From Ferruginibacter paludis (GTDB taxonomy: Bacteria; Bacteroidota; Bacteroidia; Chitinophagales; Chitinophagaceae), in assembly GCF_030409685.1 (NCBI RefSeq), contig NZ_JAUFQJ010000006.1:62001-126000 (forward strand): 64,000 bases of DNA. The letters are read 5' to 3'. Below the pieces are notes generated by a model that had not been told where the DNA came from, did not search any database, and was given only the letters and a program-made list of their open reading frames with translations. A program made the position numbers and the translations under genes. Positions 27,488 to 36,383 of this stretch are shown here, piece by piece (the stretch's first letter is position 1; each line of letters opens with the position of its first letter).

Positions 27488-27820
27488 ATGAAAAAACAAA
27501 TATTGGTAATCGGCAGGCATGGAGAAATTTTACAGACTGTTTTAAGACTTATCAATGCCAATGAGCAATGGGAAGCCAAAGGTACTTTAGAGGACGCGGA
27601 AGCCATAAGGATATTTGACAGGTTCAGCTTCGACCTGATATTGCTAACCAATGGTATTTCAGAACATTGTGAAAATAGCCTGCGTTTGTATTTCACAGAT
27701 AAAAGGCCAACAGTTAACATTGTACAGCATTATGGAGGCGGCAGCGGATTATTGACTACCGAAATACTACAGGCGTTAAGTGAACCTGCAGTTAGCGCTT
27801 CAAGCCATCAAATAAAATAG
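27488..27820 (+). CDS. Small receiver-like Rossmann protein of unknown function
   Basis: A 110-residue protein beginning KKQILVIGRHGEILQTVLRL, with a strand-helix alternation like a response-regulator receiver (FDLILLTNGIS at the place of the phosphoacceptor strand), but with no Asp at the usual site: the strand ends in LLTNG. It is therefore a degenerate or pseudo-receiver at best. The C-terminal YGGGSGLLTTEILQAL is glycine-rich. Overlap-free spacing of 10 bp to the nitroreductase indicates one transcript. Confidence 0.65.
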   Translation: MKKQILVIGRHGEILQTVLRLINANEQWEAKGTLEDAEAIRIFDRFSFDLILLTNGISEHCENSLRLYFTDKRPTVNIVQHYGGGSGLLTTEILQALSEPAVSASSHQIK

Positions 27821-28312
27821 ATTTACTTAAACTACCCAATTGGTAATATCAGCAGAAAATTTATATAACTCATATAGAACGTTTAAGCTTCTCCATTCTT
27901 CGGCCAATTGAGTTTAGAGTTAAGGTGGAAACTATGTTGTGAAGAACAATGTGTTTATACAGTTTCGTCAAGGATTCTAGATGGTATATTTCTCACCAGC
28001 TTGATCTTTTTGGATTCACTAAATTCGACTTGTATCGCTACTCCGTTATCACTTTCAATTTTACCACCCATTGTAAACACCCGAGATGGCTACGGATTGT
28101 TTTTAAAAATCTGTACCATTACATTTGGCTTTTCAATTTTAAAACGTCATTATGATAAATCAATCTGTAAAGCACCTGCGCCGTTCAGAAAAACAAATCC
28201 GGTGTTGTTGGATCACCAGCAGGCAAAGAACCTTTCCGTCACGTCTTTTTGCAAAGTACACCATATTCATAAACTCTCCTTAAACAATTGGCGCAATAAA
28301 TGTAGCCCGGTG
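27821..28312. other. Decayed stretch, no intact gene
   Basis: On the minus strand around 27970-28145 a protein-like reading (KIEKPNVMVQIFKNNP, stop, PSRVFTMGGKIESDNGVAIQ, VEFSESKKIKLVRNIPSR) suggests a broken gene, but I cannot name the family. The region borders the SDR remnant and looks like gene debris. Confidence 0.4.
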
Positions 28313-28394
28313 GTCAAAACCAATTCATGAATTTGCTCCGGTAACAATTACAGTTTTTCCTGCCTGATTCCCGATATCTTTTTTAGTCTACGTA
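28313..28394 (-). pseudogene. N-terminal remnant of a third SDR copy
   Basis: Minus-strand reading TKKDIGNQAGKTVIVTGANS, then a stop, matches the first codons of the SDR copies at 3583-4482 and 24107-25006; at protein level it is identical to copy B over this stretch. The start codon is changed (ACG where the others have ATG), Trp2 is a TAG, and a TGA replaces the Gly codon after TGANS. The rest of the gene is absent, the similarity fading out near 28313. Confidence 0.75.
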
Positions 28395-29068
28395 ACCCGC
28401 ATGTTTTTAAAATTCAGTTTTAGATGGGGCCCGCTTATGCTAACCCCAAATCACCAGCCCTCACTTTACTTTAAGTGATGTCACTTTCATTGATTTTATA
28501 TTTCCAATTTTTGGCTAATTGTTTGGATCCCATAATTACTCAAACAACTATGCTATTTAAGTGAGTCAGTGCCTTCCAAATTTTTAACAATCCAGCGTCA
28601 AACCAATTATTCACTTTCACCCTAACAACCGCAATCAGGATTCAATTCTGGCAATAATCCACTTGCTAAAAGAAATTCATTAAATATTCTATGCTGCAAT
28701 AACCCAGATTAAAATTACTGTCAGTTTTTTTCTCCAATCCAAAACACTTCATTGTTTCTGAGAATAAGCTTCAGACTTACGGATTGCATAGTGTACGATT
28801 GTGATTTTACAGGAGTGAAGGGCTGACGTTATATTTTTGATTAATGATACACTGTGAATGAAATAGATTACAGAATGTTTTCCCGGGGCAAATTATTAGC
28901 TCACTACAGTTCTATTTATACATCAAAATCCCTTATTTATCTATTCTTACAGATGCCGTTTGGAAATAGATTTGCCTAATTTCTTTTTCAAATTTTTGGT
29001 GTTCGTATTCCGCGGTTACAAGACAACTGTTTTATAACTACCGTTCAAAAAAAGTAAAAAAATCACTT
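28395..29068. other. Gene-poor stretch
   Basis: I see no gene and no remnant that can be named on either strand. It ends at the start of a small plus-strand gene; the sequence just before it (29040-29068) is A-rich. Confidence 0.4.
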
Positions 29069-29416
29069 ATGAAACCATATTTAAGCAAAGGAGAAGCAAC
29101 TAATCACCTGCAAAAAAGAGGGTTTAAAGAAGATTTTGAATTATTCGGGACCGATTTGCTTTGGAAACAAAGGAACATTTTTTTACGGCCATGGGAATTT
29201 TACATTGTCGAGGCCCATCGCTTCCTGCTGTCATATAAAAGTGAATTGGTAGTATTCGCGATAAAGGCAAGAGGAAATTCAGTCAAAGGTATTTTGATCA
29301 ATCATTACAAAAGAAATAAAGATAAAATACCGCCGGTGATTAACCGAAAGTTATTGGAAATGGATGTCAAATATTTAAACGAGGAATACGATTATCTTTA
29401 TCAGTTTCATAACTGA
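29069..29416 (+). CDS. Small conserved Bacteroidota protein of unknown function
   Basis: A 115-residue soluble protein (TNHLQKRGFKEDFELFGTDLLW, EFYIVEAHRFLLSYKSELVVFAIKA, GNSVKGILINHYKRN). The pattern (short protein with L..RGFxxDF, then a hydrophobic-strand pair and VKGILxN) fits a Bacteroidota family usually mislabelled as phosphoribosylpyrophosphate synthetase, with no PRPP motif present. Function unknown. It stands alone. Confidence 0.7.
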   Translation: MKPYLSKGEATNHLQKRGFKEDFELFGTDLLWKQRNIFLRPWEFYIVEAHRFLLSYKSELVVFAIKARGNSVKGILINHYKRNKDKIPPVINRKLLEMDVKYLNEEYDYLYQFHN

Positions 29417-29524
29417 AATACAAGTCTTCAATTAACATTTGGAGTTAATTCGTCAGAGTATTTTCACTTTTGCCAACAGGCGTTGCATTCTGTAAATAAT
29501 ATTAGATCAGGTTAATCACCGTAT

Positions 29525-29863
29525 TCAATGCTCGACAAGAGACAAATTCCCTTCCTTTATATCGTCATTAAGTGATTTCCATTTGATACGAAGTTGGATG
29601 TTCCCACCTGGTAATATTTCCGGCACAAACTTCCCAGTCCCTGTAATCAAAACCGGCTTGGTAGTGCCGTGGTGAAAACCCATTTGCACACTCCCTTCCT
29701 GCTCAACAAGCGCTAGGATCTGCCCCCTTACAATTCTGTCCCCAGAATAATTTGAAGAAAGTATGTTGCCTGTTTGCCTGAATACAAAAAAAGTTTCTTC
29801 ACTGAAGTCGCCACTTGCGTTATTATTATGGGGCGAAAATATTTTTCCGTTATGGTTAATCAT
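29525..29863 (-). CDS. Small conserved beta-rich protein, often labelled n-acetylglutamate synthase
   Basis: A 112-residue protein (MINHNGKIFSPHNNNASGDFS, TFFVFRQTGNILSSNYSGDRIVRGQILALVEQEG, GTGKFVPEILPGGNIQLRIKW). The arrangement is that of a Bacteroidota-restricted all-beta family commonly auto-annotated as N-acetylglutamate synthase, although no acetyltransferase motif is present. Role unknown. Confidence 0.75.
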   Translation of the reverse strand: MINHNGKIFSPHNNNASGDFSEETFFVFRQTGNILSSNYSGDRIVRGQILALVEQEGSVQMGFHHGTTKPVLITGTGKFVPEILPGGNIQLRIKWKSLNDDIKEGNLSLVEH

Positions 29864-30054
29864 AAATAATAGATAGGATATTGATATAAAGATATTCGTA
29901 AATAACTGTCTTGGCTTAATTGCGATAATTGTCCGTATCGTAAAAAAAATATTGCCGCAATATCACATTGCACAGACAAAATAGCTCACCCAATTTTTAA
30001 CAACACATCTTTTTCGCCAATCCGTAACACTATATTTTGTAATTGTAATATGAT

Positions 30055-30076
30055 AAAAAAGCCACCCAAAGGCGGC
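30055..30076 (-). terminator. Intrinsic terminator after the beta-barrel gene
   Basis: Minus-strand GCCGCC, a TTTG loop and GGTGGC (one G:T wobble), then TTTTTT. It lies about 100 bp beyond the stop of the gene at 30177-31355. Confidence 0.7.
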
Positions 30077-30176
30077 CAAAAAAACGAGTTTTTTATAAAT
30101 GGAATTCACAGGAATAACTGACTTGTACAGTGCAGTCCAATGAATTCGCTCAAAGCCAATATGTATAATACAAATG

Positions 30177-31355
30177 TCATTTTAATTTATAAAGCACCCT
30201 TAAAGTCAGCAATTGATTTCTGTCAGCAGTTACCTGCTTGCCTTCAAATGCAGGCTTGAAGGCATATTGATAGGTTAGGTCAAAAGTCGTTTTATGCGTC
30301 GAATATCTAAATCCCCCGACAAACCTGTAATCCATCTTCAACGGGGTCACATGGTAGATATTTTCAGATGCAGCAGCCACAGCTCCCATAAAAGTATTTT
30401 GCGGCACATTGGCCTGCCTCATCTGAAAATCATATTTATCAATGGATTCTTTACTGTTTGAATTTAATAATACCGATGCCTGGAGGCCGCCCTCAACCGA
30501 CCATCGTTTTCCCATTTTAAGGCCGGCCAGCAAAGGTATGTCTGCATAATATAAACCGGTGTACCTGGTGACCTTGTTGTAAAACTGAATATTGTTGGCA
30601 GTATCATTCAGGTAAACCGTTTTGCTTACGCCTTGACCACTAGTTGTTACCACAGAGCCTGCCGTTAAACCAATGCTTATGTAAAAATTAGAAGAAGCTT
30701 TATAGAGAACTTCTGTAGCAGGAAATGGCTGCAGGCTTTGCCGCTGGCCGGGTGTTGCATTTACAGCAGCACCAACAGAAAATTGCAGTCTATTTTTGCT
30801 CTGTACCTTATTGCTTTCTTCGCCTGAAGGCCGCATGGCTCCCGCCTCCGCAATAAAGGGGCGAATGATATGAGGTATTGATCTGAAGGGTGAATTTTGA
30901 ACAATGACACCTTCCTCATGCATTAAATCAGCATGCTCAATTCTTATCAACTCATCTGCCGTTTCTCCCGGTAGCAATGGCTGTTCTGTAGTGTTTACAT
31001 TTACCCGCACATCTAGTTCTTTGCCTGCACCAGTTTGATGTAAGTGTTCTTCAAATTTTGATTTGCGACCAGGTTGTACTACTTGTTGTTCCTTTTGAAA
31101 AGCATTGAGGGCTATGGTTTGGGTTGAATTTGCCATGTAGTTATTTCGCGATGCAAGCTGAAAAATATTGTCATGAATGACCAATGAACTCATTAATAAT
31201 AATCCTGTCAGGGAAGCAACAATTCCTATCCAGACAATTGAAAATCTGTTTGTTTTTTTTACAGGCAGGTTCTTATCCAGCAAAAATTTCAATTCGCCCC
31301 AGCCGTACTCCGGGGAGTCAAATAATTCATCACTATTATGTAAACGTCTACTCAT
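30177..31355 (-). CDS. Membrane-anchored protein with outer-membrane beta-barrel-like C-terminus
   Basis: The 392-residue protein has a soluble N-terminus (about 1-40), one strong transmembrane helix (IVWIGIVASLTGLLLMSSLVIH, about 44-65), a polar linker to about residue 190, and a C-terminal domain of amphipathic strands (QFSVGAAVNATPGQ, NFYISIGLTAGSV, RWSVEGGLQASVLLN, YRFVGGFRYSTHKTTFDLTYQYAF) ending in LLTLRVLYKLK, like the OMP_b-brl family. It overlaps the sigma-factor gene by 4 bp (ATGA-type). This position is usually held by an anti-sigma factor, so the N-terminal part plus helix may act as one. How a single chain would place one helix in the inner membrane and a barrel outside is not clear. 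Confidence 0.75.
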   Translation of the reverse strand: MSRRLHNSDELFDSPEYGWGELKFLLDKNLPVKKTNRFSIVWIGIVASLTGLLLMSSLVIHDNIFQLASRNNYMANSTQTIALNAFQKEQQVVQPGRKSKFEEHLHQTGAGKELDVRVNVNTTEQPLLPGETADELIRIEHADLMHEEGVIVQNSPFRSIPHIIRPFIAEAGAMRPSGEESNKVQSKNRLQFSVGAAVNATPGQRQSLQPFPATEVLYKASSNFYISIGLTAGSVVTTSGQGVSKTVYLNDTANNIQFYNKVTRYTGLYYADIPLLAGLKMGKRWSVEGGLQASVLLNSNSKESIDKYDFQMRQANVPQNTFMGAVAAASENIYHVTPLKMDYRFVGGFRYSTHKTTFDLTYQYAFKPAFEGKQVTADRNQLLTLRVLYKLK

Positions 31356-31912
31356 ATGCTGCGATCTTTAGAAAGTTTAAATTGCATGGACTGCTTTAAT
31401 CTTTTCCTGGCTTCTGATACATGCCATCTGCTGGTTGACTCCGAAATACCCAGCTTCTCCGCGATCTCTTTATAATCATAGCCGTCAAAAGCAAAAAGAT
31501 TGATGACAATCCTTGTCATAGAAGGCAGTCCATTCAGATGTACCGCCACTTCTTCCATACTATAATTAAAGTTGAGCTGGAAGTCTTCATTACCCTGTTC
31601 CTGAATATTATCGATGTGAACTAGCTGTGTGCCTTTTTTACGGTTGCGGGTGTGATCAATTGCAGTATTGATAATGATGGTTTTAAGCCAGGGCTTAAAG
31701 TCGCCCAGTTCGCAGCTGTACCTTATAATATTGGTAAATGCTTTTAGAAATCCGTCATTTAAAATAGTGAGGGCATCGTGGGGATCTTCGGTATACCGCT
31801 TACATGTTACAAACATATCCCTATAAAAACATTTGTAAATAGTTTCCTGCGAATAGCGGTCATTCAACCTGCATCCTTCAATATGTATGTATAATTCGTC
31901 CTGACTCACCAA
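31352..31912 (-). CDS. ECF-type RNA polymerase sigma factor
   Basis: A 186-residue sigma-70 family protein of the extracytoplasmic-function class. Region 2 lies around 20-90 (YKCFYRDMFVTCKRYTEDPHDALTILNDGFLKAFTNI, DFKPWLKTIIINTAIDHTRN). Region 4 lies around 120-175 (LPSMTRIVINLFAFDGYDYKEIAEKLGISESTSRWHVSEARKRLK) with the helix-turn-helix. It overlaps the downstream beta-barrel gene by 4 bp, so the two are translated together and probably form a sensor/sigma pair. The target promoters are unknown. Confidence 0.92.
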   Translation of the reverse strand: MVSQDELYIHIEGCRLNDRYSQETIYKCFYRDMFVTCKRYTEDPHDALTILNDGFLKAFTNIIRYSCELGDFKPWLKTIIINTAIDHTRNRKKGTQLVHIDNIQEQGNEDFQLNFNYSMEEVAVHLNGLPSMTRIVINLFAFDGYDYKEIAEKLGISESTSRWHVSEARKRLKQSMQFKLSKDRSI

Positions 31913-31939
31913 TATTTTTGACCGGTTTCAATGGTATGA

Positions 31940-31977
31940 AAACACTGCAACTTTCCGTTGATGAAAAGCTGCAGTGT
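31940..31977 (-). terminator. Hairpin between lipoprotein and sigma-factor genes
   Basis: The arms ACACTGCAACTTTC and GAAAAGCTGCAGTGT pair with few mismatches across a short loop; on the minus strand the hairpin is followed by TTTTC. It lies 8 bp beyond the lipoprotein stop, so it may end that transcript. Confidence 0.5.
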
Positions 31978-31984
31978 GTGTTAA

Positions 31985-32446
31985 TTAATGTTTAAAAGAA
32001 ATCGTCTTAACTATTTTGGTGGCAGGATTTGTACTATCTGTGTAGCGCACTACAAGAGAGCTATCATTTAAAGTAACTACTTTCCATGAAGCATACTTAA
32101 CTGGTGCAGTGGATGAAAGCTGGATAGAATCAGCTGCAAGTTGGTAAGCCCAGCTTCCTTTTGAGTAACGGAATGCAGTAGAATCGCACTTAACTGCACC
32201 GTCCTGGAAATCATAACCATTATTGGAAAACTGAATAATATCATCGCTCATACAGTCTTTGTAAATGGAACTGTCAGCTGAAGGTTGCCCTGCTTTGGGA
32301 GTCGTAATGGCCTTAATTTTCCAGGGAATCATTAGTTTGCTTACTTTGTCGGGAACTGCCGGTGAATCATCTTTTTTACACGCAGCGAAGACTACAGTGG
32401 CAATTAAAATAATTATGGCAGATTTGAATATGCTGTTTTTTATCAT
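31985..32446 (-). CDS. Lipocalin-like lipoprotein
   Basis: A 153-residue exported lipoprotein: the signal peptide is SAIIILIATVVFAAC with the lipobox Cys at residue 22, followed by KKDD, which in Bacteroidota often sends lipoproteins to the surface. The mature part (MIPWKIKAITTPKAG, DDIIQFSNNGYDFQDGAVKCDSTA, KGSWAYQLAADSIQLSS, WKVVTLNDSSLVVRYTD) has the repeated W-x-x-x strand pattern of the lipocalin-like/DUF5004 families. The ligand is unknown. Confidence 0.8.
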   Translation of the reverse strand: MIKNSIFKSAIIILIATVVFAACKKDDSPAVPDKVSKLMIPWKIKAITTPKAGQPSADSSIYKDCMSDDIIQFSNNGYDFQDGAVKCDSTAFRYSKGSWAYQLAADSIQLSSTAPVKYASWKVVTLNDSSLVVRYTDSTNPATKIVKTISFKH

Positions 32447-33391
32447 GTTTTTTGTTGTTATAAAAATGAAATAATGTCCCGGGATGTTTGTACACTTACT
32501 GGTACGATTTATTATGACGGTTTGTTGGGACAGTCTGTAATTATTAAAAAAAATATTTTAAGAGACCACAGTTCGTTGACAATTGCTCCTGCATCTTTCA
32601 ATTTGTACCAAAGTATAGGGGAATGAACTGCCAATGGAAACAAGACCAATTCCGCAGAGAAAGATAAAGATAACCTTCAAGGGGGTTCATCAATATTAAA
32701 TAAAATTAATTGACCGGGCGATAGACACAAGATGCTGTTGCCTTTAAAAATGATCCAGGTCAACTTTAAGTTAGCAAACGCCCTTTGTTATCCAAAGAAT
32801 AACGTATTGTAACAACTGCATCGTGCGCTCAAATTCAAATGCGCAGTCTGCCTGCATCATAGCAAGGTTATATATTTCAAAAGGCATCGCCATTGATTTT
32901 TCAGTTTCCTTTCTCTAGTTAGATTCAAAAATCGACTTGGGCTCAGTTGAATTTTTGGTGATGTAACTCATAATAGTAAGTTTTGGTGCTGAATCTTTAT
33001 CCACTATTCAGCCAACTTAAATACCGGAATACAACACGTTGAAAACAATTTCTCTACCAATAAAAAGGCTTCGATTCGCTAACGCTATTTCGTCATTTAA
33101 TGAATAAAATAATGGGATTTCATCAAAATATGCTATTGGTTGAAATGATGATACGAATCATTAAATGTTGGACAATTCACGGCAAACTGTGTATGATTTA
33201 CTCTTCTGTGTGAATGAATGGGATTTTTTTTACCGCCATTTATACATACACTACCCGTAACGGGACAATTTTTATAAGGCCTGAAACATTCAATTTTACA
33301 TATGCCAATTTGTATCCAACAAATGGTAGTTAAGGTGTAAGAAATACTATCGTAAAACCTCAGACTTTTCAGCAGCTTTATTTAAAATTGA
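32447..33391. other. Long gene-free stretch
   Basis: 945 bp without any convincing gene on either strand. It separates a minus-strand lipoprotein from a plus-strand DUF5686 gene and must hold both promoters. A palindromic CCCGTAACGGG occurs at 33255-33265; its meaning is unknown. Confidence 0.45.
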
Positions 33392-35938
33392 ATGAGCAGG
33401 ATAAGCAAAATATTTCAATACTTTTTGATTACAGGATCAGTTATATGCAGTAATTTATCGACTGCACAAACCGTCATAAAAGGTACTATCTCTAACAGTG
33501 CCACACATCAACCTATGCCGTTTGTGAGCGTGTATTTTAAAGGTGGTAAGGGTATCTCCAGCGCGGAAGATGGTAGTTACAAATTGAGTACCATCAACAG
33601 CAAATTAACACAGGTGGAGTTTTCTTACGGCGGCTATAAAAAAATAGTACGGCAGGTAGAAGCAGGCAAAGAAACGGTGCTGGATATTGAAATGGAACAA
33701 CCGGTGATGAACGCTGTGGTGATTAAAACCAAACGAGGCAAGTACAGCAATAAAGATAACCCGGCTGTGGAACTCATCAGAAAAGTGATCGATAATAAAG
33801 ACAGGAACAGGATCAGCGCATATGATTTTGTGCAGTACCGGCAGTATGAAAAAATGGAATTGTCGCTCACCAACAAGCCGGAAAAACTGATGAAAAATAA
33901 GCTGCTGAAAAACTATGTTTTTATTTTAGATAACCAGGATACAGACAAGGTTGCGGGCAAAGCACTGGTACCTGTTTACCTGGAAGAAACTTTGTCAGAT
34001 AAATATTTCCGTAAAAATCCTGACATGCAAAAGACCTTTATCACCGGCCAGAAAAAGGTAAATTTTGGTGAGTTTGTAGATAACAATGGCATCAGCAGTT
34101 ATGTAAATAAATTGTACGCAGATATTGATGTGTATGAAAATAATATTACCATTTTAACCAACCAGTTTTTAAGCCCGGTCGCAGGTTCTGCACCTACCTT
34201 TTACCGGTTTTATATCCGTGATACGGTACAGGAAGATGGCATTCAACTGGTGCGCTTAAACTTTATGCCCCGCAATACCAGCGACCTTTTATTTAAGGGT
34301 ACGTTATACGTTACGCTGGATGGAAATTTTGCCGTGCAAAAGCTCAACATGAGCGTAAGTAAGAACGCTAACCTCAACTGGACAAGAGGCCTGCGTATTA
34401 AACAGGACTTTGAAAAAGGTATTGATGGCAGGTATCATCTTGCCATAAGCAATATGCTGGCAGAATTTGCCTTCAGCAAAAATTCAGATGGTGGTATTAT
34501 GGGCGAACGTACCGTTTCATTCAAAAACTTCGTGGTTAATCAACCTGCCCCAGACAGCATTTATAAAAGAAAAGAACTGGCTTTGGGTGATGAACCACCA
34601 GCAGCAAGCGATAGTTTCTGGATAACCAACCGGCACCAGCCGCTTACGGCAATCGAAGCAAAAGTGTACAGCAATATCGATAGCCTGCAAAACATGAAAT
34701 CGTATCGCCGTTTTATGGATATCGCAACGTTGGTGCTTGCCGGCTATAAATCCTTTGGTGGCTATGAAGTAGGTCCGGTAAATGCTTTTTACAGTTTTAA
34801 CCCGGTAGAAGGTTTCCGGATACGAGCAGGTGGCAGAACAACACCGAAGTTCAGCAAACGCATCTATCTGGAAAATTACCTCGCTTACGGATTTAAAGAC
34901 CAGCAAATAAAATATTTTTTGTCAACAGCATATTCGCTGAACAAAAAATCGATTTATACTTTCCCGATGAACTATGTAAAACTGAGTTACCAGTACGATA
35001 CAAAAATACCGGGACAGGAATTACAGTTTGTACAGGAAGATAATTTTTTGCTCTCTTTTAAAAGAGGCGACAATGATAAATTTTTATACAACAATATTTT
35101 TAAAGCAGAGTATGTGCGGGAGTTTGGTAAAAATATTTCCTACACGTTTGGATTTAAAAACTGGAAACAATCACCCGCCGGCGCCATTACTTTTGATAAA
35201 ACGGTGAACAATGAACTGGTGACTGTAAAAGACATCACCACCACCGAATTATCTGCAGAAATACGCTGGGCGCCGCATGAACAATTTTACCAGGGTAAGG
35301 TTTACCGCATCCCGATTTTTAATAAGTACCCCATTTTTAAATTGCGTTATATCGCCGGTGTAAAAGGCTTGTTCAACAGCGAGTACAATTACCATAACCT
35401 GAACCTGAATATTTTTAAAAGGGTGTATTTTTCACAATTAGGTTATGCTGATTTTTCTGCAGAAGGCGGGTATATTTTTGGCAAGCTGCCTTACCCGCTG
35501 CTTACCATTCACAGGGCCAACCAAACCTATGCCTACCAACTTAATTCGTTTAACCTGATGAATGCGCTGGAGTTTATCAGCGATCATTATGCCTCCGCAA
35601 ACATGGATTATTATTTCAACGGTTTTATCTTAAATAAAATTCCGCTGGTAAAAAAATTAAAGCTGCGGGAAGTGGCAAGTGCAAAAATTCTATACGGTGG
35701 TGTAAGGGATGAGAACAATCCTTCGACCATGCAATCTTACCTCGATTTTCCAAAGAATAATACCACCGGCGAGTCAACTACATTCGCCTTAAATAGCGAA
35801 CCATACATGGAAGTAAGCGTTGGATTAGCTAATATATTTAAATTACTGAGAGTCGATATTATCAAGCGGTTGACTTACCTTAATAATCCTATTGTTAGTA
35901 TATGGGGAATCCGTGGACGATTAAAATTTGATTTTTAA
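33392..35938 (+). CDS. DUF5686 outer-membrane protein with carboxypeptidase-like regulatory domain
   Basis: An 848-residue exported protein: signal peptide at 1-25 (ITGSVICSNLSTAQ), a carboxypeptidase-D-regulatory-like beta domain at about 28-115 (VIKGTISNSATHQPMPFVSV, GSYKLSTINSKLTQVEFSYGGYKK), the linker NAVVIKTKRGKYSNKDNPAVELIRKVI, then the large DUF5686 region that ends in strands of a membrane barrel. The block NPAVELIRKVIDNKDRN is a strong hallmark of DUF5686 proteins. They are frequent in Bacteroidota and are thought to be outer-membrane proteins of unknown cargo. The gene stands alone; GC and codon use look like its neighbours. Confidence 0.92.
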   Translation: MSRISKIFQYFLITGSVICSNLSTAQTVIKGTISNSATHQPMPFVSVYFKGGKGISSAEDGSYKLSTINSKLTQVEFSYGGYKKIVRQVEAGKETVLDIEMEQPVMNAVVIKTKRGKYSNKDNPAVELIRKVIDNKDRNRISAYDFVQYRQYEKMELSLTNKPEKLMKNKLLKNYVFILDNQDTDKVAGKALVPVYLEETLSDKYFRKNPDMQKTFITGQKKVNFGEFVDNNGISSYVNKLYADIDVYENNITILTNQFLSPVAGSAPTFYRFYIRDTVQEDGIQLVRLNFMPRNTSDLLFKGTLYVTLDGNFAVQKLNMSVSKNANLNWTRGLRIKQDFEKGIDGRYHLAISNMLAEFAFSKNSDGGIMGERTVSFKNFVVNQPAPDSIYKRKELALGDEPPAASDSFWITNRHQPLTAIEAKVYSNIDSLQNMKSYRRFMDIATLVLAGYKSFGGYEVGPVNAFYSFNPVEGFRIRAGGRTTPKFSKRIYLENYLAYGFKDQQIKYFLSTAYSLNKKSIYTFPMNYVKLSYQYDTKIPGQELQFVQEDNFLLSFKRGDNDKFLYNNIFKAEYVREFGKNISYTFGFKNWKQSPAGAITFDKTVNNELVTVKDITTTELSAEIRWAPHEQFYQGKVYRIPIFNKYPIFKLRYIAGVKGLFNSEYNYHNLNLNIFKRVYFSQLGYADFSAEGGYIFGKLPYPLLTIHRANQTYAYQLNSFNLMNALEFISDHYASANMDYYFNGFILNKIPLVKKLKLREVASAKILYGGVRDENNPSTMQSYLDFPKNNTTGESTTFALNSEPYMEVSVGLANIFKLLRVDIIKRLTYLNNPIVSIWGIRGRLKFDF

Positions 35939-36110
35939 AGTAACCGAATTAACATAAGATAATATCAAGTGGAATCATTTAGATTTTCTTAAGATTTATT
36001 TACCTTTACCGAAATTGATAGTTCTTAAAATCAAATTGAATATCGGTGTGTAAAAAGGTGAGTTCTTGGATTTTAATTTTAATAATTTACTGAATATCAA
36101 TAGGAAAGTT

Positions 36111-36140
36111 GGCAGGTTCGAATCCCTAACTCTCCGCTGA
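36111..36140 (+). other. tRNA-Ser 3'-end-like sequence, possible att site
   Basis: GGTTCGAATCCC followed by TAACTCTCCGCTGA resembles the T-loop, acceptor strand and 3' end of a bacterial serine tRNA (canonical ...GGTTCGAATCCC...TCTCCGC). No complete tRNA precedes it: the T-stem does not pair properly and no D- or anticodon arm is visible. It lies 244 bp before a tyrosine-recombinase pseudogene, the usual place for an attachment-site duplication. Confidence 0.5.
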
Positions 36141-36157
36141 AACTCACTTCAAATAGC

Positions 36158-36196
36158 AAAAAAGCCAGTAAAATGTACATTTTACTGGCTTTTTTT
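36158..36196 (+). terminator. Strong intrinsic terminator
   Basis: A perfect 12-bp stem AGCCAGTAAAAT / ATTTTACTGGCT with a GTAC loop, flanked by A6 and T7. The structure is symmetrical and may work in both directions. It sits between the tRNA-like sequence and the recombinase pseudogene. Confidence 0.8.
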
Positions 36197-36383
36197 ATGC
36201 TTTCCACCTCAATTTATATCATATAATATCAATCTGCTGGTGACCATTCAGGGGGCCATAACATTTTTTATCTTGGTCACCAGAATCGGAGCTATCCCTT
36301 TACCAGCAAAGGATTCCGTTTTTAAAATATGCAAAAAACTGATAGAAATTAATTGATAATTAACTAAAAAAAGGAGGCATAAA

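Noticed and set aside
36061..36140. A complete tRNA gene before the integrase
   Set aside because: Only the T-loop and 3' end resemble a tRNA; the T-stem does not pair and no anticodon or D arm can be drawn upstream.
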